DNA of 42,303 bases, taken from the IMG/VR virus record IMGVR_UViG_3300025147_000006, positions 1 to 42,303 of that record; one strand, written 5' to 3'. The notes beneath the pieces were generated by a model. That model was not told the DNA's origin. It made no database searches and saw only the letters and a program-made list of their open reading frames with translations. The DNA comes from a virus. This document shows, piece after piece, positions 5,824-13,368 of this stretch (positions within the stretch are counted from its first letter, which is position 1; the number at the start of each line of letters is the position of its first letter). The position numbers and the translations under genes were made by a program.

Positions 5824-6580
5824 AATCAACAACCTCCTTAGCTAATTTGTGATACAACTGCACTATATCATGTTCTGGAAATGCATCTATTGTAGGCATA
5901 CCTTTCATAGGTGATTCTGCAAACCTTACGCACTTATATATAATAGTATCAAATACTTTTATATTATGCTGTTCAAAGTACCTTCTAGCCTCTTGTAGGA
6001 CTAATCCAGACAAGCTAGTCCGTGTATCATAAATTGTGCCGACTATACCCATGATGTTAAGTTGCGGATTATACAGCTCCTTTGTTTTCTGAACAGCATC
6101 AATAATCTTATTTACACCTTTAGCCGCGAGATATTCACATTGTAGCGGAATGATAACATCGGTACTAGCCACTAGAGCGTTTATAGTCAATAATCCTTTA
6201 CTAGGTGGACAATCTATTACTATATAATCATAATCAGCTAGAAAAGGCTTTAAAGCATCTTTAAGCATGGTTACTGGATTGATTTTATCTCTGTTTAAAA
6301 TAAGAATCATATCCAAGTCTGATAAATCATCATTGGCTGGCAGCAGGTCGCAATATTTAGTGTGGATCACTGTATCTTTAAATTCAGATTCGCCTATTAA
6401 CATCGAGAATATTGTGTTTTTTAAATCATCAGATTCAATTCCCAAGCTAGTTGATGCGTTGCCCTGCGGATCTATTTCTACTAATAAAACTCTTCCCGGT
6501 AAAGCTGATGCTAAATTAACGGCCGTGGTGGTTTTACCTACGCCACCTTTTCTACTAGCTATTGCAATTATCTTTGTCAT
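5813..6580 (-). CDS. parA: ParA family partition ATPase (Soj-like, short type)
   Basis: A 255-aa ATPase. The deviant Walker A KGGVGKTTT spans residues 11-19, the switch motif DPQGN is at 38-42, and VIDCPPS (121-127) is the Walker B region. There is no N-terminal helix-turn-helix, so it is of the short (type Ib/Soj) class, which pairs with small RHH proteins like the one downstream. It would move replicated circles to both daughter cells along the nucleoid. SD AAGGAGTGAT. Its presence in a phage without an integrase indicates plasmid-like prophage maintenance. Confidence 0.92.
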   Translation of the reverse strand: MTKIIAIASRKGGVGKTTTAVNLASALPGRVLLVEIDPQGNASTSLGIESDDLKNTIFSMLIGESEFKDTVIHTKYCDLLPANDDLSDLDMILILNRDKINPVTMLKDALKPFLADYDYIVIDCPPSKGLLTINALVASTDVIIPLQCEYLAAKGVNKIIDAVQKTKELYNPQLNIMGIVGTIYDTRTSLSGLVLQEARRYFEQHNIKVFDTIIYKCVRFAESPMKGMPTIDAFPEHDIVQLYHKLAKEVVDYGK

Positions 6581-6739
6581 ACAAAAATCACTCCTTAATT
6601 TTATTTTAAAATAATTTTCTAATTTTATTTCCAGTTTTGTAGTTTGTAACTATATCTACTGTTCAAATGTCATAATTTAACACTGTAAAATACGCTTATT
6701 TTCGCCAAAATAACTCATTTCAGTAGGACATTCGCTCTA

Positions 6740-6768
6740 TTTACAGCGTAGAACAAGCGTTCTATAAT
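6740..6768 (+). promoter_or_regulatory. Sigma-A promoter with a LexA-type (SOS) box in the spacer
   Basis: TTTACA (6740-6745), exactly 17 bases, TATAAT (6763-6768). The spacer holds TAGAACAAGCGTTCTA (6749-6764), a perfect 6-bp inverted repeat whose core GAAC-N4-GTTC is the Gram-positive LexA/DinR box core. A repressor bound there would block the polymerase. The promoter drives the 39-aa ORF at 6800 and points into the convergent repressor gene. Confidence 0.8.
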
Positions 6769-6799
6769 GATGATACTAATCACAGGGAGGTCTTGCACT

Positions 6800-6919
6800 A
6801 TGTCGCTTATTATGGCTATTACTTACGTTCATTTTGGTATTGCAAGTGTTGAATTATTAATTGTTGGCAGGACATTACTCTTCAATTTAGACTATAAGGA
6901 ACTAGAAAAAGTCACTTAG
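6800..6919 (+). CDS. 39-aa hydrophobic peptide under an SOS-type promoter
   Basis: SD GGGAGG (6785-6790) and ATG lie about 30 bases after the -10 element. The first 28 residues are largely hydrophobic (MSLIMAITYVHFGIASVELL), followed by a charged tail DYKELEKVT. Its 3' end overlaps the end of the convergent repressor gene by 8 bp. By position it may be an SOS-induced antirepressor, a membrane peptide, or merely the leader of an RNA antisense to the repressor. No homologue is recognised. Confidence 0.6.
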   Translation: MSLIMAITYVHFGIASVELLIVGRTLLFNLDYKELEKVT

Positions 6920-7277
6920 TCCTGAACATTTCTGCAATTTTCGCTAATTGGCGTATTTCCTCTGGAGATAAGCCTTTTTCTTTTAGTTCCTTTGTAACCA
7001 TCATGTATTCTACTCCAATTTCTCGTAATTCTTTTGGCATTTCTTCGCTATTAAATGAAGGATTTACGAAAAAGTCTAAATTAACATCACAAGCCTTTGC
7101 AATTTGATTCATCGTTATTATTGTAGGCAGACTGTGACCGTTCTCTGCATCACCCAGAAAGCTCCTGCTTATGCCCACTTCTTTAGATAGCATTTCTTGT
7201 GTCATTTTTTTACCTGTTTTTTCTTGATATAAGAGCCTAGCCATCTTAATTCTGTTACCTATTTCTGATTTATCCAT
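6912..7277 (-). CDS. XRE-family phage repressor (no protease domain)
   Basis: A 121-aa protein with an N-terminal XRE helix-turn-helix (about 25-47, MTQEMLSKEVGISRSFLGDA) and a short helical C terminus (IGVEYMMVTKELKEKGLSPE...). It lacks the S24 autocleavage domain of lambda-type repressors, so RecA cannot trigger its self-cleavage. It is transcribed leftward from a strong promoter that overlaps inverted repeats, and diverges from the Cro-like gene at 7534. This is the standard arrangement of a temperate-phage switch. Confidence 0.85.
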   Translation of the reverse strand: MDKSEIGNRIKMARLLYQEKTGKKMTQEMLSKEVGISRSFLGDAENGHSLPTIITMNQIAKACDVNLDFFVNPSFNSEEMPKELREIGVEYMMVTKELKEKGLSPEEIRQLAKIAEMFRTK

Positions 7278-7317
7278 AATACTACCAACCTTTCAAATTA
7301 AATACAATATGTAAAAC

Positions 7318-7398
7318 CATAATGATATTACATTAATAACGTCATTATGTCAAGAAACAAGAGGAAATAATATTAAATGATTGTAATATCGTCATAAT
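7318..7398. promoter_or_regulatory. Operator cluster of the genetic switch
   Basis: CATAATGA (7318-7325) and TCATTATG (7342-7349) form a perfect 8-bp inverted repeat around 16 bases. A third related site, TCGTCATAAT, lies at 7389-7398. The common CGTCATWAT unit appears in the second and third sites. They flank and overlap the repressor promoter. Confidence 0.6.
7325..7353 (-). promoter_or_regulatory. Repressor (maintenance) promoter
   Basis: On the minus strand TTGACA (7353-7348), 17 bases, TAATAT (7330-7325). Operator arms overlap both elements, so the repressor probably regulates itself. About 50 bases of leader separate it from the start codon. Confidence 0.8.
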
Positions 7399-7453
7399 AT
7401 AGTACCGTAGCCCCATGTTAACTGTAAAGCCGTTAAAATGACTTATATCGACA

Positions 7454-7482
7454 TTGTTTAGTATGTCCAATTGGAGTAATAT
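7454..7482 (+). promoter_or_regulatory. Early rightward promoter
   Basis: TTGTTT (7454-7459), 17 bases, TAATAT (7477-7482), about 50 bases before the Cro-like gene. GACAT (7450-7454) and ATGTC (7463-7467) form an inverted repeat overlapping the -35 element, a likely operator. Confidence 0.6.
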
Positions 7483-7533
7483 CTATACATAAGACGTTAG
7501 CACAGTCAATTAAACAAGAAAGGAAGTGATTAA

Positions 7534-7761
7534 ATGTTATTAGCGGAAAGGTTTGAAAGCCTTACGTGGAGAAGGAAAATAGCGATTCTTAGACAAATGT
7601 TTGGATTAAATCAACAAGAATTTGCGGACAAGGTAGGCACAACACAGAAAAACGTAGCCTTGTGGGAAACAGGGAATACAAGCCCGAGAGGAATGTCGAG
7701 AAAAGCAATATGCAGGGCGTTAGAAGCTACAGAAACGGAAATTTTCGGACAAGCAGTATAA
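7534..7761 (+). CDS. Cro-like XRE-family regulator
   Basis: A 75-aa protein that is almost entirely one helix-turn-helix domain (about 26-47, LNQQEFADKVGTTQKNVALW). SD AAAGGAAGTGAT. First gene of the rightward early transcript and divergent from the repressor, as Cro proteins are. Expected to bind the shared operators and favour lytic growth. Confidence 0.8.
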   Translation: MLLAERFESLTWRRKIAILRQMFGLNQQEFADKVGTTQKNVALWETGNTSPRGMSRKAICRALEATETEIFGQAV

Positions 7762-7781
7762 AAAAAGAGAGGGGAAATAAA

Positions 7782-8537
7782 TTGAACAATTTAACTTTAA
7801 TCAACACAAACGGCAAATTTACAGTAGATAGCCGAGAAGTAGCAGAAATGGTAGGTAAAGACCATAAGAATTTATTAAGAGATATTTGCAAGTACGTTGA
7901 TATTCTAAAAGACCCGGGCTCAAATTTGAGCGCAGCTAATTTCTTTGAATTAAGTTCTTATATTGACAATCAAAATCAGACAAGACCATGTTTTTTATTA
8001 ACTCGTAAAGGCTGCGACATGGTAGCCAACAAAATGACCGGAGAAAAAGGAGTTTTATTCACAGCTACATATGTAACTAAATTTGAAGAAATGGAACAAA
8101 CTTTGAAAACTCCAGCAGTGAAACAAATGACCCAGTCAGAACTGATATTTGGACTTGCACAGTGCAATGTTGAGTTAGAGAAAAAGGTTACAGCTCTTGA
8201 TACAAGATTTACAAATGCCATTGATATTTTCACGGCTCCTTCAAAGGATGATTGGAAACATGATATAAATTCAAAAATTAACCAAATTATCGAAAGTCAA
8301 GGATTAAACCACCAGAAATTCAGAGGGGATTTATATGAAGAACTGGAGTTATTGGCTCATTGCAATGTTACAGCAAGACAAAGCAATCTTAGAAAGCGCA
8401 TGAAAGAAAATGGGGCTACATATAAGGATTGTCAAGCAGCTACAAAGCTTGATGTTGTCGATAGGGATGTACAGCTAAAACCTATATTCGAGGGAATTGT
8501 TAGGAAGTATCAGGCTAAATATGCTATGGCAGTTTAA
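7782..8537 (+). CDS. Rha-family antirepressor
   Basis: A 251-aa protein translated from TTG 7782 after AGAGAGGGGAAA; an in-frame upstream start at 7662 lies inside the Cro-like gene and has no SD. The N-terminal 100 residues (DSREVAEMVGKDHKNLLRDI, then the FLLTRKGCDMVANKMTG region) are the phage regulatory protein Rha domain. The C-terminal half, with HCNVTARQSNLRKRMKENGA, resembles the second domain of many Firmicute phage antirepressors. Proteins of this type counteract the prophage repressor or regulate early genes. It is the second gene of the early operon. Confidence 0.85.
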   Translation: MNNLTLINTNGKFTVDSREVAEMVGKDHKNLLRDICKYVDILKDPGSNLSAANFFELSSYIDNQNQTRPCFLLTRKGCDMVANKMTGEKGVLFTATYVTKFEEMEQTLKTPAVKQMTQSELIFGLAQCNVELEKKVTALDTRFTNAIDIFTAPSKDDWKHDINSKINQIIESQGLNHQKFRGDLYEELELLAHCNVTARQSNLRKRMKENGATYKDCQAATKLDVVDRDVQLKPIFEGIVRKYQAKYAMAV

Positions 8538-8556
8538 TTTAATAGGAGGAATGAAC

Positions 8557-9303
8557 ATGGGAAATTTTAAGGTTAGATGTGTGAAGCTAAGCAAAAATAG
8601 TAATTTTGAGTTGAATAAGGTTTACGAAGTAAAAAACGGAACTATAGTTTCCGATACTGGTTGGAAGTTTAATGGGTGGTCTAACGGTGTTAATGCAACA
8701 TACAAAGAATTTTCTAAATGGTGGAACGAGGATAAACATTGTAGTCATTTTGAACTCGTGGAGGAAAAGCCAAGTTTTAAAGTTAGGTGTACGGAATTTG
8801 AAAGGTCGTGCAGTTATACCACTGGGAAAGAATATGAAATATGCGGTGGATATCTTATAAATGATGTTGGTGATAAGCATTCATTTGAAGGCGTTAATGA
8901 GTGGAACAGGGTTCAATGGGATCAAGCAATTTGCAAAGTAGCTAAATTCGAACTCGTGGAGGAAAAAATGTTTAGTAAAAGTGATTTGAAAACTGGAATG
9001 CGAGTGGAAACGAGAGAAGGAGATTTGTACGTGGTTTATTTAGGGACAGAAAGCGGAGACATTATTCAAGGAACATGGTGGGGATTCCTTAACCGTTATG
9101 GAAGTGATTTAACCGTACATAGAGAAACAAGACTAGATATTGTTAAAGTTTATTCTAAGGACATGAACAATAATCTATCAGATGTAAAAAAACTTGGCAT
9201 TCTCCTATACGAACGTATCAAACCCCTAACAATGACCGTAAGCGAAGCACAAGCCGAACTGAGCAAGATTAAAGGCAAGGAAGTATTAATTGTAAAGGAG
9301 TGA
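8557..9303 (+). CDS. Hypothetical protein with two tandem repeats
   Basis: A 248-aa protein; ATG 8557 is 7 bases after AGGAGG. Two modules of about 65 aa follow each other, each starting FKVRC and ending FELVEEK. A third, different part starts at an internal ATG (8968) that has its own GGAGG, so a shorter product (about 111 aa) could also be made. The DNA at the module ends (GAACTCGTGGAGGAAAA) is repeated exactly, showing recent duplication. No known family recognised. Confidence 0.75.
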   Translation: MGNFKVRCVKLSKNSNFELNKVYEVKNGTIVSDTGWKFNGWSNGVNATYKEFSKWWNEDKHCSHFELVEEKPSFKVRCTEFERSCSYTTGKEYEICGGYLINDVGDKHSFEGVNEWNRVQWDQAICKVAKFELVEEKMFSKSDLKTGMRVETREGDLYVVYLGTESGDIIQGTWWGFLNRYGSDLTVHRETRLDIVKVYSKDMNNNLSDVKKLGILLYERIKPLTMTVSEAQAELSKIKGKEVLIVKE

Positions 9304-9308
9304 TTACA

Positions 9309-9515
9309 GTGCCTAATTGCCCATATTACATAGAAAATACGGCAATGAGAATTAACTGCCTGCGTGGCGAAATTCCTACGAATTATCAAGACTCAAATGT
9401 AGTCGGTCAAATGAAAAGATTTTGCAACGGTACATATCGAAAATGTTGGTGTTATAAGTTCCTGGAAGGGAGTTGGGGACATGAACAAATCTCAATTTGT
9501 AAAACAAGCCACTAA
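9309..9515 (+). CDS. Small Cys-rich (zinc-ribbon-like) protein
   Basis: A 68-aa protein; GTG 9309 is 8 bases after AAGGAG. Cys pattern: CPYY near the start, INCLRGE, then FCNGTYRKCWCYKF. Phage-encoded proteins with the pattern C...C...C-x6-C-x-C are common in Firmicute early regions and presumably bind zinc. Function unknown. Confidence 0.65.
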   Translation: MPNCPYYIENTAMRINCLRGEIPTNYQDSNVVGQMKRFCNGTYRKCWCYKFLEGSWGHEQISICKTSH

Positions 9516-9636
9516 GGATTTAGCCGTATTTAAACGCAAGTGTGAAGTTGAAGTTGATATTTACGGCAGATGGAAAAGAAGAAGTAACCGCAAGGTTTAC
9601 GGAGCAGGAGAGAAAAGGAGAGGTGATACTTTATGA
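9481..9636 (+). CDS. 51-aa basic protein
   Basis: Starts inside the end of the previous gene, after AAGGGAGTTGGGG. Strongly basic (KRKCEVEVD, WKRRSNRKVYG, KRRGDTL), suggesting nucleic acid binding. Overlaps the next gene by ATGA. No family recognised. Confidence 0.55.
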   Translation: MNKSQFVKQATKDLAVFKRKCEVEVDIYGRWKRRSNRKVYGAGEKRRGDTL

Positions 9637-9812
9637 CTAGATTGGAATTTGCAATACATTACATAGAATTTGTAGCATTTGTTTTAATCTCTAGCACTTG
9701 GCTAATCGGCAAGTATGAGAAGTTTGAAGCTAAACGGAAAGAAGCGAGCCGTATACAACCTAGGATTGAAGTGTATAGAAAGGTTGGCAATCATTATGAC
9801 AAAGTCGGTTAA
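9633..9812 (+). CDS. 59-aa single-span membrane protein
   Basis: A hydrophobic N terminus (AIHYIEFVAFVLISSTWLIG, residues 7-26) is followed by a basic tail rich in Lys/Arg. SD GAGAGGTGAT. Predicted to sit in the membrane with a cytoplasmic basic tail. Function unknown. Confidence 0.6.
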   Translation: MTRLEFAIHYIEFVAFVLISSTWLIGKYEKFEAKRKEASRIQPRIEVYRKVGNHYDKVG

Positions 9813-9897
9813 CGAAGCCTTAAAGCTACTAATAAGCAAGTCAGAGGAAATGCTGAAAGAACTTGAAGAAATGGGGGAGGAAGTTATTTATGATTAA
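9796..9897 (+). CDS. 33-aa coiled peptide
   Basis: Overlaps the end of the membrane protein gene in another frame, with an AAAGG some distance upstream. The peptide is one amphipathic helix (VNEALKLLISKSEEMLKELE). The next gene's SD (GGGGGAGG) lies within it. Small and weakly supported. Confidence 0.4.
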   Translation: MTKSVNEALKLLISKSEEMLKELEEMGEEVIYD

Positions 9898-10162
9898 TAA
9901 CATGAGTTTAGAATTTGGAACTGGGGATATTGGAGTTTCTAGTGGGATAAAGCCATTTACAGGAGTTGGATTTATTGGGTTTACGAATCAAGAACCTAAG
10001 GAAATAGGGTTTATTGAGTATTTAGATAAGACAGTTTTTACTGAGGATTTTCCACTTATTATGCATTTTACCAAAACAAAAAGTATTGATGTGGTTATAT
10101 CTGCACTGGAAGAAGTAAAAAGGCTTATGACAGATTACGAGGCAGACCAATGGAAAGTTTAA
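9890..10162 (+). CDS. Hypothetical protein (90 aa)
   Basis: ATG 9890 is 9 bases after GGGGGAGG. The first half is Gly-rich and beta-like (FGTGDIGVSSGIKPFTGVGF), the second half helical. Overlaps the next gene by 13 bases. No known family recognised. Confidence 0.6.
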   Translation: MINNMSLEFGTGDIGVSSGIKPFTGVGFIGFTNQEPKEIGFIEYLDKTVFTEDFPLIMHFTKTKSIDVVISALEEVKRLMTDYEADQWKV

Positions 10163-10374
10163 AAGTTAGGCTTGAAGAAGCTAAAAAAGACTTTGATTGG
10201 CAAGATTTACTTGATTTGTTAGACGAGTTTAGAAGGGCTAGCGATAAGGATAAAAAAACCATTATGGAGTTGGAAGAAGGTAATCAAGGAATGGTGATGT
10301 TGCTAGATATTTCAAGACGGCAAGTTAGGGATCTGAAAGCTGAAATTATTAAGTTAAAGGAGATAGAGACATGA
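10150..10374 (+). CDS. Coiled-coil hypothetical protein (74 aa)
   Basis: Highly charged and helical throughout (VRLEEAKKDFDW, RRQVRDLKAEIIKLKEIE), consistent with a coiled coil. Overlaps the Bet gene by 4 bases (ATGA), so it is co-translated with the recombination module. Function unknown. Confidence 0.65.
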   Translation: MESLKVRLEEAKKDFDWQDLLDLLDEFRRASDKDKKTIMELEEGNQGMVMLLDISRRQVRDLKAEIIKLKEIET

Positions 10375-11213
10375 GCGAAGCGTTAACGGTAATTCAAACA
10401 GATCACGGTGAAGTAAGTTTATCGCCAGCAATAGTTAGAAAGTTTTTGGTAAATGGTCAAGGAAATGTAACTGATTCTGAAATAACAATGTTTATTGCCT
10501 TATGCAAGTATCAGAACTTGAACCCATTTTTAAGAGAAGCGTACTTAGTAAAATTTGGATCGGCAGCTGCAACTATCGTGACAGGAAAAGAAGTTTTCAC
10601 CAAGAGAGCCAGCAAAATTGAAAAATGTGAAGGTTGGGAAGCTGGAATCACAATTATCAATGCAGAGAAAAAGCTAGAACGTAGAACTGGAACATTAGTT
10701 TTACCTTTAGAAACATTAGTCGGAGGTTGGTGCAAAGTGTATAGAAAAGATTGGAAAGTACCTGTATCTCACGAGGTTTCAATGGCTGAATTTGATAAAA
10801 AGCAATCATCGTGGAAAACAATGCCAGCAACAATGATTCGCAAGGTGGCAATAGTAAGCGGCTTGCGTGATGCGTTTCCAGAGGACTTCCAAGGCATGTA
10901 TGACAGTGTAGAAATGCCAGTAGACGTAACTAAGCTAGAAAATAATCCAGTAGTTGTAACCGAGCCACAGGAAGTAATTGAAGATGTTGAAGAAATGGAA
11001 GACGTTACGAACAAGAAAATAGATGCAACGAAAGCAGCCGTAATTAAAGGTTTGTTGAAAGAAACTAATACCAGCGCGTTACAATTCTTAAAGTTTTACG
11101 AGATTGAAAAGGTTGAAGTAATGACAAATGAAATATTTATTAAAGCAATGTTGGCATTAAGCAAGAAAAAGGAACTAGCAACAAAGAACACAGTCCCAAC
11201 TTTAGACATATAA
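10371..11213 (+). CDS. bet: Bet/RecT-type single-strand annealing protein
   Basis: A 280-aa protein. The N-terminal region reads like phage recombination protein Bet: TDSEITMFIALCKYQNLNPF, then LREAYLVKFG (about 34-63), followed by the conserved VTGKEVFTKRA and the GGWCKVYRKDW region. Such proteins anneal complementary single strands during recombination-dependent replication and repair. It acts with the DUF1351 protein and SSB downstream. The C-terminal 80 residues are acidic then helical and less conserved. No separate exonuclease gene was seen. Confidence 0.88.
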   Translation: MSEALTVIQTDHGEVSLSPAIVRKFLVNGQGNVTDSEITMFIALCKYQNLNPFLREAYLVKFGSAAATIVTGKEVFTKRASKIEKCEGWEAGITIINAEKKLERRTGTLVLPLETLVGGWCKVYRKDWKVPVSHEVSMAEFDKKQSSWKTMPATMIRKVAIVSGLRDAFPEDFQGMYDSVEMPVDVTKLENNPVVVTEPQEVIEDVEEMEDVTNKKIDATKAAVIKGLLKETNTSALQFLKFYEIEKVEVMTNEIFIKAMLALSKKKELATKNTVPTLDI

Positions 11214-11225
11214 GGAGATAAAACC

Positions 11226-11507
11226 ATGAAATTATCATTCAAATTCTTTGTTTGGCAGATAGATTTTAAGACCAAAAAACTTGACGAGGAAGAAAAGATT
11301 AAGTTTTTAGCAAACGAGTTAATAAAATCAGTACAGGCAAGTGGAAGGGTTATTTCTCATCCAGATGTATCGAAAGGATTTGCAAGTTTTATGATATACA
11401 TTCACAACTTCGATAAAGAAAGCGCAGAGGTAGATATTGACGGTGGTACGAACGTATGGAGAATTTCAACAAAGCCCACATTTAAAACTTTGGAGGTCGC
11501 AAAATGA
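11226..11507 (+). CDS. Hypothetical protein between Bet and DUF1351
   Basis: A 93-aa protein, alpha/beta in appearance, no recognised motif. AAGGAG precedes the ATG and it overlaps the next gene by 4 bases. Its fixed place between recombination genes suggests a role in that module. Confidence 0.65.
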   Translation: MKLSFKFFVWQIDFKTKKLDEEEKIKFLANELIKSVQASGRVISHPDVSKGFASFMIYIHNFDKESAEVDIDGGTNVWRISTKPTFKTLEVAK

Positions 11508-12436
11508 GAGAACTTACAATAATAAACCAAACCTTACCCATCATTGACATTAACTTTGACGAGGTAAAAAAAGACTTGAACGAGCAGTTGCAGCAGTATA
11601 AAAGTCTAGTAGTTACAGAAGATTCGTTAACCATGTGTAAAGCCAACCAGAAAGGTCTTGCAGGACTTAAAGGCAAAGTTGATACATACCGTAAAGACAT
11701 TAAAAAAACCATGTCAGAACCCATTGCAGCCTTTGAAGTCAAGTGTAAAGAATTAGTTTCTTTGATTGAATCAGCAGAGCAGCCGTTAAAAGATGGTATC
11801 AAGGTTTTTGATGATTTGAAGCGTGAAGAAAAAAGGCAATCAGCGTTAACTATTATTGCCGAGACTATCATAAAACATGGTATTTCTGCTAAATATGCTA
11901 GCCAGCTCACAGTTTTGGACAAGTACACAAACTTGACAGCAAAAGTTAGCGAAGTTACGGAAGATATTGAACAAAGGGCCTTTATTCTCTTAGGCGAGCA
12001 GAGTAAGGAACTTGAGCTATTGGAATTGATTCAAGATGCTATTGATACGGCTAATAAGCGCATTAAAAGGCAATTAGGGCTTGCGGAATTTAAAAGGTAT
12101 ATTGATAACGGCATGAGTACAAAAGACGTTATACAGATGATTAATGCTAATACAGAGCGTATCTTCGAAGCTGAAAATCCAAAACCAGTTGAAGTTGTTG
12201 AGGAAGTTATTGTTCCGGTAGTTGAGGTTGAAGTAATTCCGGATCCAGTTGTTGAACAGCCAAAGCCAGTAGTGGAAGTTATACCTGTATTTGTTGAAGA
12301 AACACCGAAAGCTGAAACAATGTGGTCAGTTGAAATGAATATCGTTGGCACAGCTTCACAGTTTGGTGCTTTAAAACAGTTTATGCTGTCAAATAGCATT
12401 ACTTACAAAGCAAATAGTCAGAAGGTGGTTGAGTGA
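11504..12436 (+). CDS. DUF1351 protein
   Basis: A 310-aa protein. The N-terminal 200 residues are a long, charged helical domain (LAGLKGKVDTYRKDIKKTMS region) typical of DUF1351, regularly found next to RecT/Bet and SSB genes in Firmicute phages. Residues about 225-270 are a Pro/Val/Glu linker (VVEEVIVPVVEVEVIPDPVV), and the C-terminal 35 residues form a small separate domain (MNIVGTASQFGALKQFML). A recombination or replication accessory role is inferred from context. Confidence 0.8.
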   Translation: MRELTIINQTLPIIDINFDEVKKDLNEQLQQYKSLVVTEDSLTMCKANQKGLAGLKGKVDTYRKDIKKTMSEPIAAFEVKCKELVSLIESAEQPLKDGIKVFDDLKREEKRQSALTIIAETIIKHGISAKYASQLTVLDKYTNLTAKVSEVTEDIEQRAFILLGEQSKELELLELIQDAIDTANKRIKRQLGLAEFKRYIDNGMSTKDVIQMINANTERIFEAENPKPVEVVEEVIVPVVEVEVIPDPVVEQPKPVVEVIPVFVEETPKAETMWSVEMNIVGTASQFGALKQFMLSNSITYKANSQKVVE

Positions 12437-12642
12437 GTAAGCGAAAATACGCGGTAGGTGAAGTAATAACAAGCCTTAATGAACTGTACCATCAACCTTT
12501 CGTGTATTTGGGCAATAGGGGTAATATAACCCAACAAAAAGGATGGTTTCAAAATTGGCAGTTGAGGTTTGCACAAAACTGTATAGATAGAAAGTTATTA
12601 TTTAAGCCTGTTTTAATAGAAAACGTGGAGGAAACAAAATGA
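12433..12642 (+). CDS. Hypothetical protein (69 aa, GTG start)
   Basis: Starts with GTG overlapping the previous stop (GTGA). Contains aromatic residues (HQPFVYLGN, WFQNWQLRF) and ends IENVEETK. Overlaps the SSB start by 4 bases. No family recognised. Confidence 0.6.
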   Translation: MSKRKYAVGEVITSLNELYHQPFVYLGNRGNITQQKGWFQNWQLRFAQNCIDRKLLFKPVLIENVEETK

Positions 12643-13064
12643 ATAAATCAATATTAATCGGAAGAATCACAAGGAATATGGATATAAAATATTCTGCATC
12701 TGGTATGGCAATCTTGAAGTTTAACATAGCCGTGAACCGCCGTAAAAAAGGCGAAGCAGATTTTATTAATTGTATTGCATTTGACAAGACAGCTGAAAAT
12801 ATTGCTAAGTTTTTTGAAAAAGGCAGCATGATCGCAGTAGTCGGACATATTTTAACAGGCAGCTATGATGGTAAAGATGGTAAAAAAGTCTACACAACAG
12901 AGGTTATTGTTGACGAGTTTGATTTTTGCGGTAGTGCTAAAAAAGTTGAAGAAGAAAAACCAGACAGTTACGAAGAACCACAAAATACAGAAGCTGTAAA
13001 TGATAATGAAATTTGCCCAGATTGTAAACAGCCTATGGGTTTGTGTGAATGTCTGCCTTTCTAA
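12639..13064 (+). CDS. ssb: Single-stranded DNA-binding protein
   Basis: A 141-aa SSB. The OB-fold spans about residues 1-105 (SILIGRITRNMDIKYSASGM, INCIAFDKTAENIAKFFEKG, GHILTGSYDGKDGKKVYTTE). A short acidic linker follows. The tail is unusual: it contains CPDCKQPMGLCEC and ends LPF. The usual acidic peptide (DDDIPF-like) is reduced to the final hydrophobic LPF, preceded by a four-Cys cluster that could bind zinc. SD GGAGG. Coats single strands during replication and Bet-mediated annealing. Confidence 0.9.
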   Translation: MNKSILIGRITRNMDIKYSASGMAILKFNIAVNRRKKGEADFINCIAFDKTAENIAKFFEKGSMIAVVGHILTGSYDGKDGKKVYTTEVIVDEFDFCGSAKKVEEEKPDSYEEPQNTEAVNDNEICPDCKQPMGLCECLPF

Positions 13065-13106
13065 CATTAATACAGGGGTTTAGCCGCCCCTAAGGAGGAC
13101 TATAAG

Positions 13107-13334
13107 ATGTTGAGTAAAGAGGAATTATTGATAATGACTAAATGTGAAAGTTATGTATATTGCATATGTGATATAGAAGATAAGTCAATGGATTGTACGG
13201 GTCTAGCAGCAACCACAGCCCTCGAACTCCTAGAACGTGCTGAGACAGCAGAACAGATATTCAAGGACATATTATCAAGCAGAAGTATAAAAGCCTGTGA
13301 GGGCGAGATTTTGAAGTGGTTGGAGAACAAATAA
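13107..13334 (+). CDS. Hypothetical protein (75 aa)
   Basis: SD AAGGAGG. Contains five Cys, four of them within the first 24 residues (KCESYVYCICDIEDKSMDC), and a helical C terminus. In this early operon such proteins are frequent. Function unknown. Confidence 0.65.
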   Translation: MLSKEELLIMTKCESYVYCICDIEDKSMDCTGLAATTALELLERAETAEQIFKDILSSRSIKACEGEILKWLENK

Positions 13335-13368
13335 TCATTAAAATGCGCAATAGATGGGAGATTTTATA

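Noticed and set aside
6659-6687. Imperfect palindrome (ACTGTTCAAAT / AATTTAACACTGT) as a parA operator
   Set aside because: Several mismatches and no clear parA promoter near it; too weak to list as a site.
13075-13095. AGGGG...CCCCT hairpin after ssb as a terminator
   Set aside because: No T run follows, and it overlaps the SD region of the next gene; possibly a chance stem.
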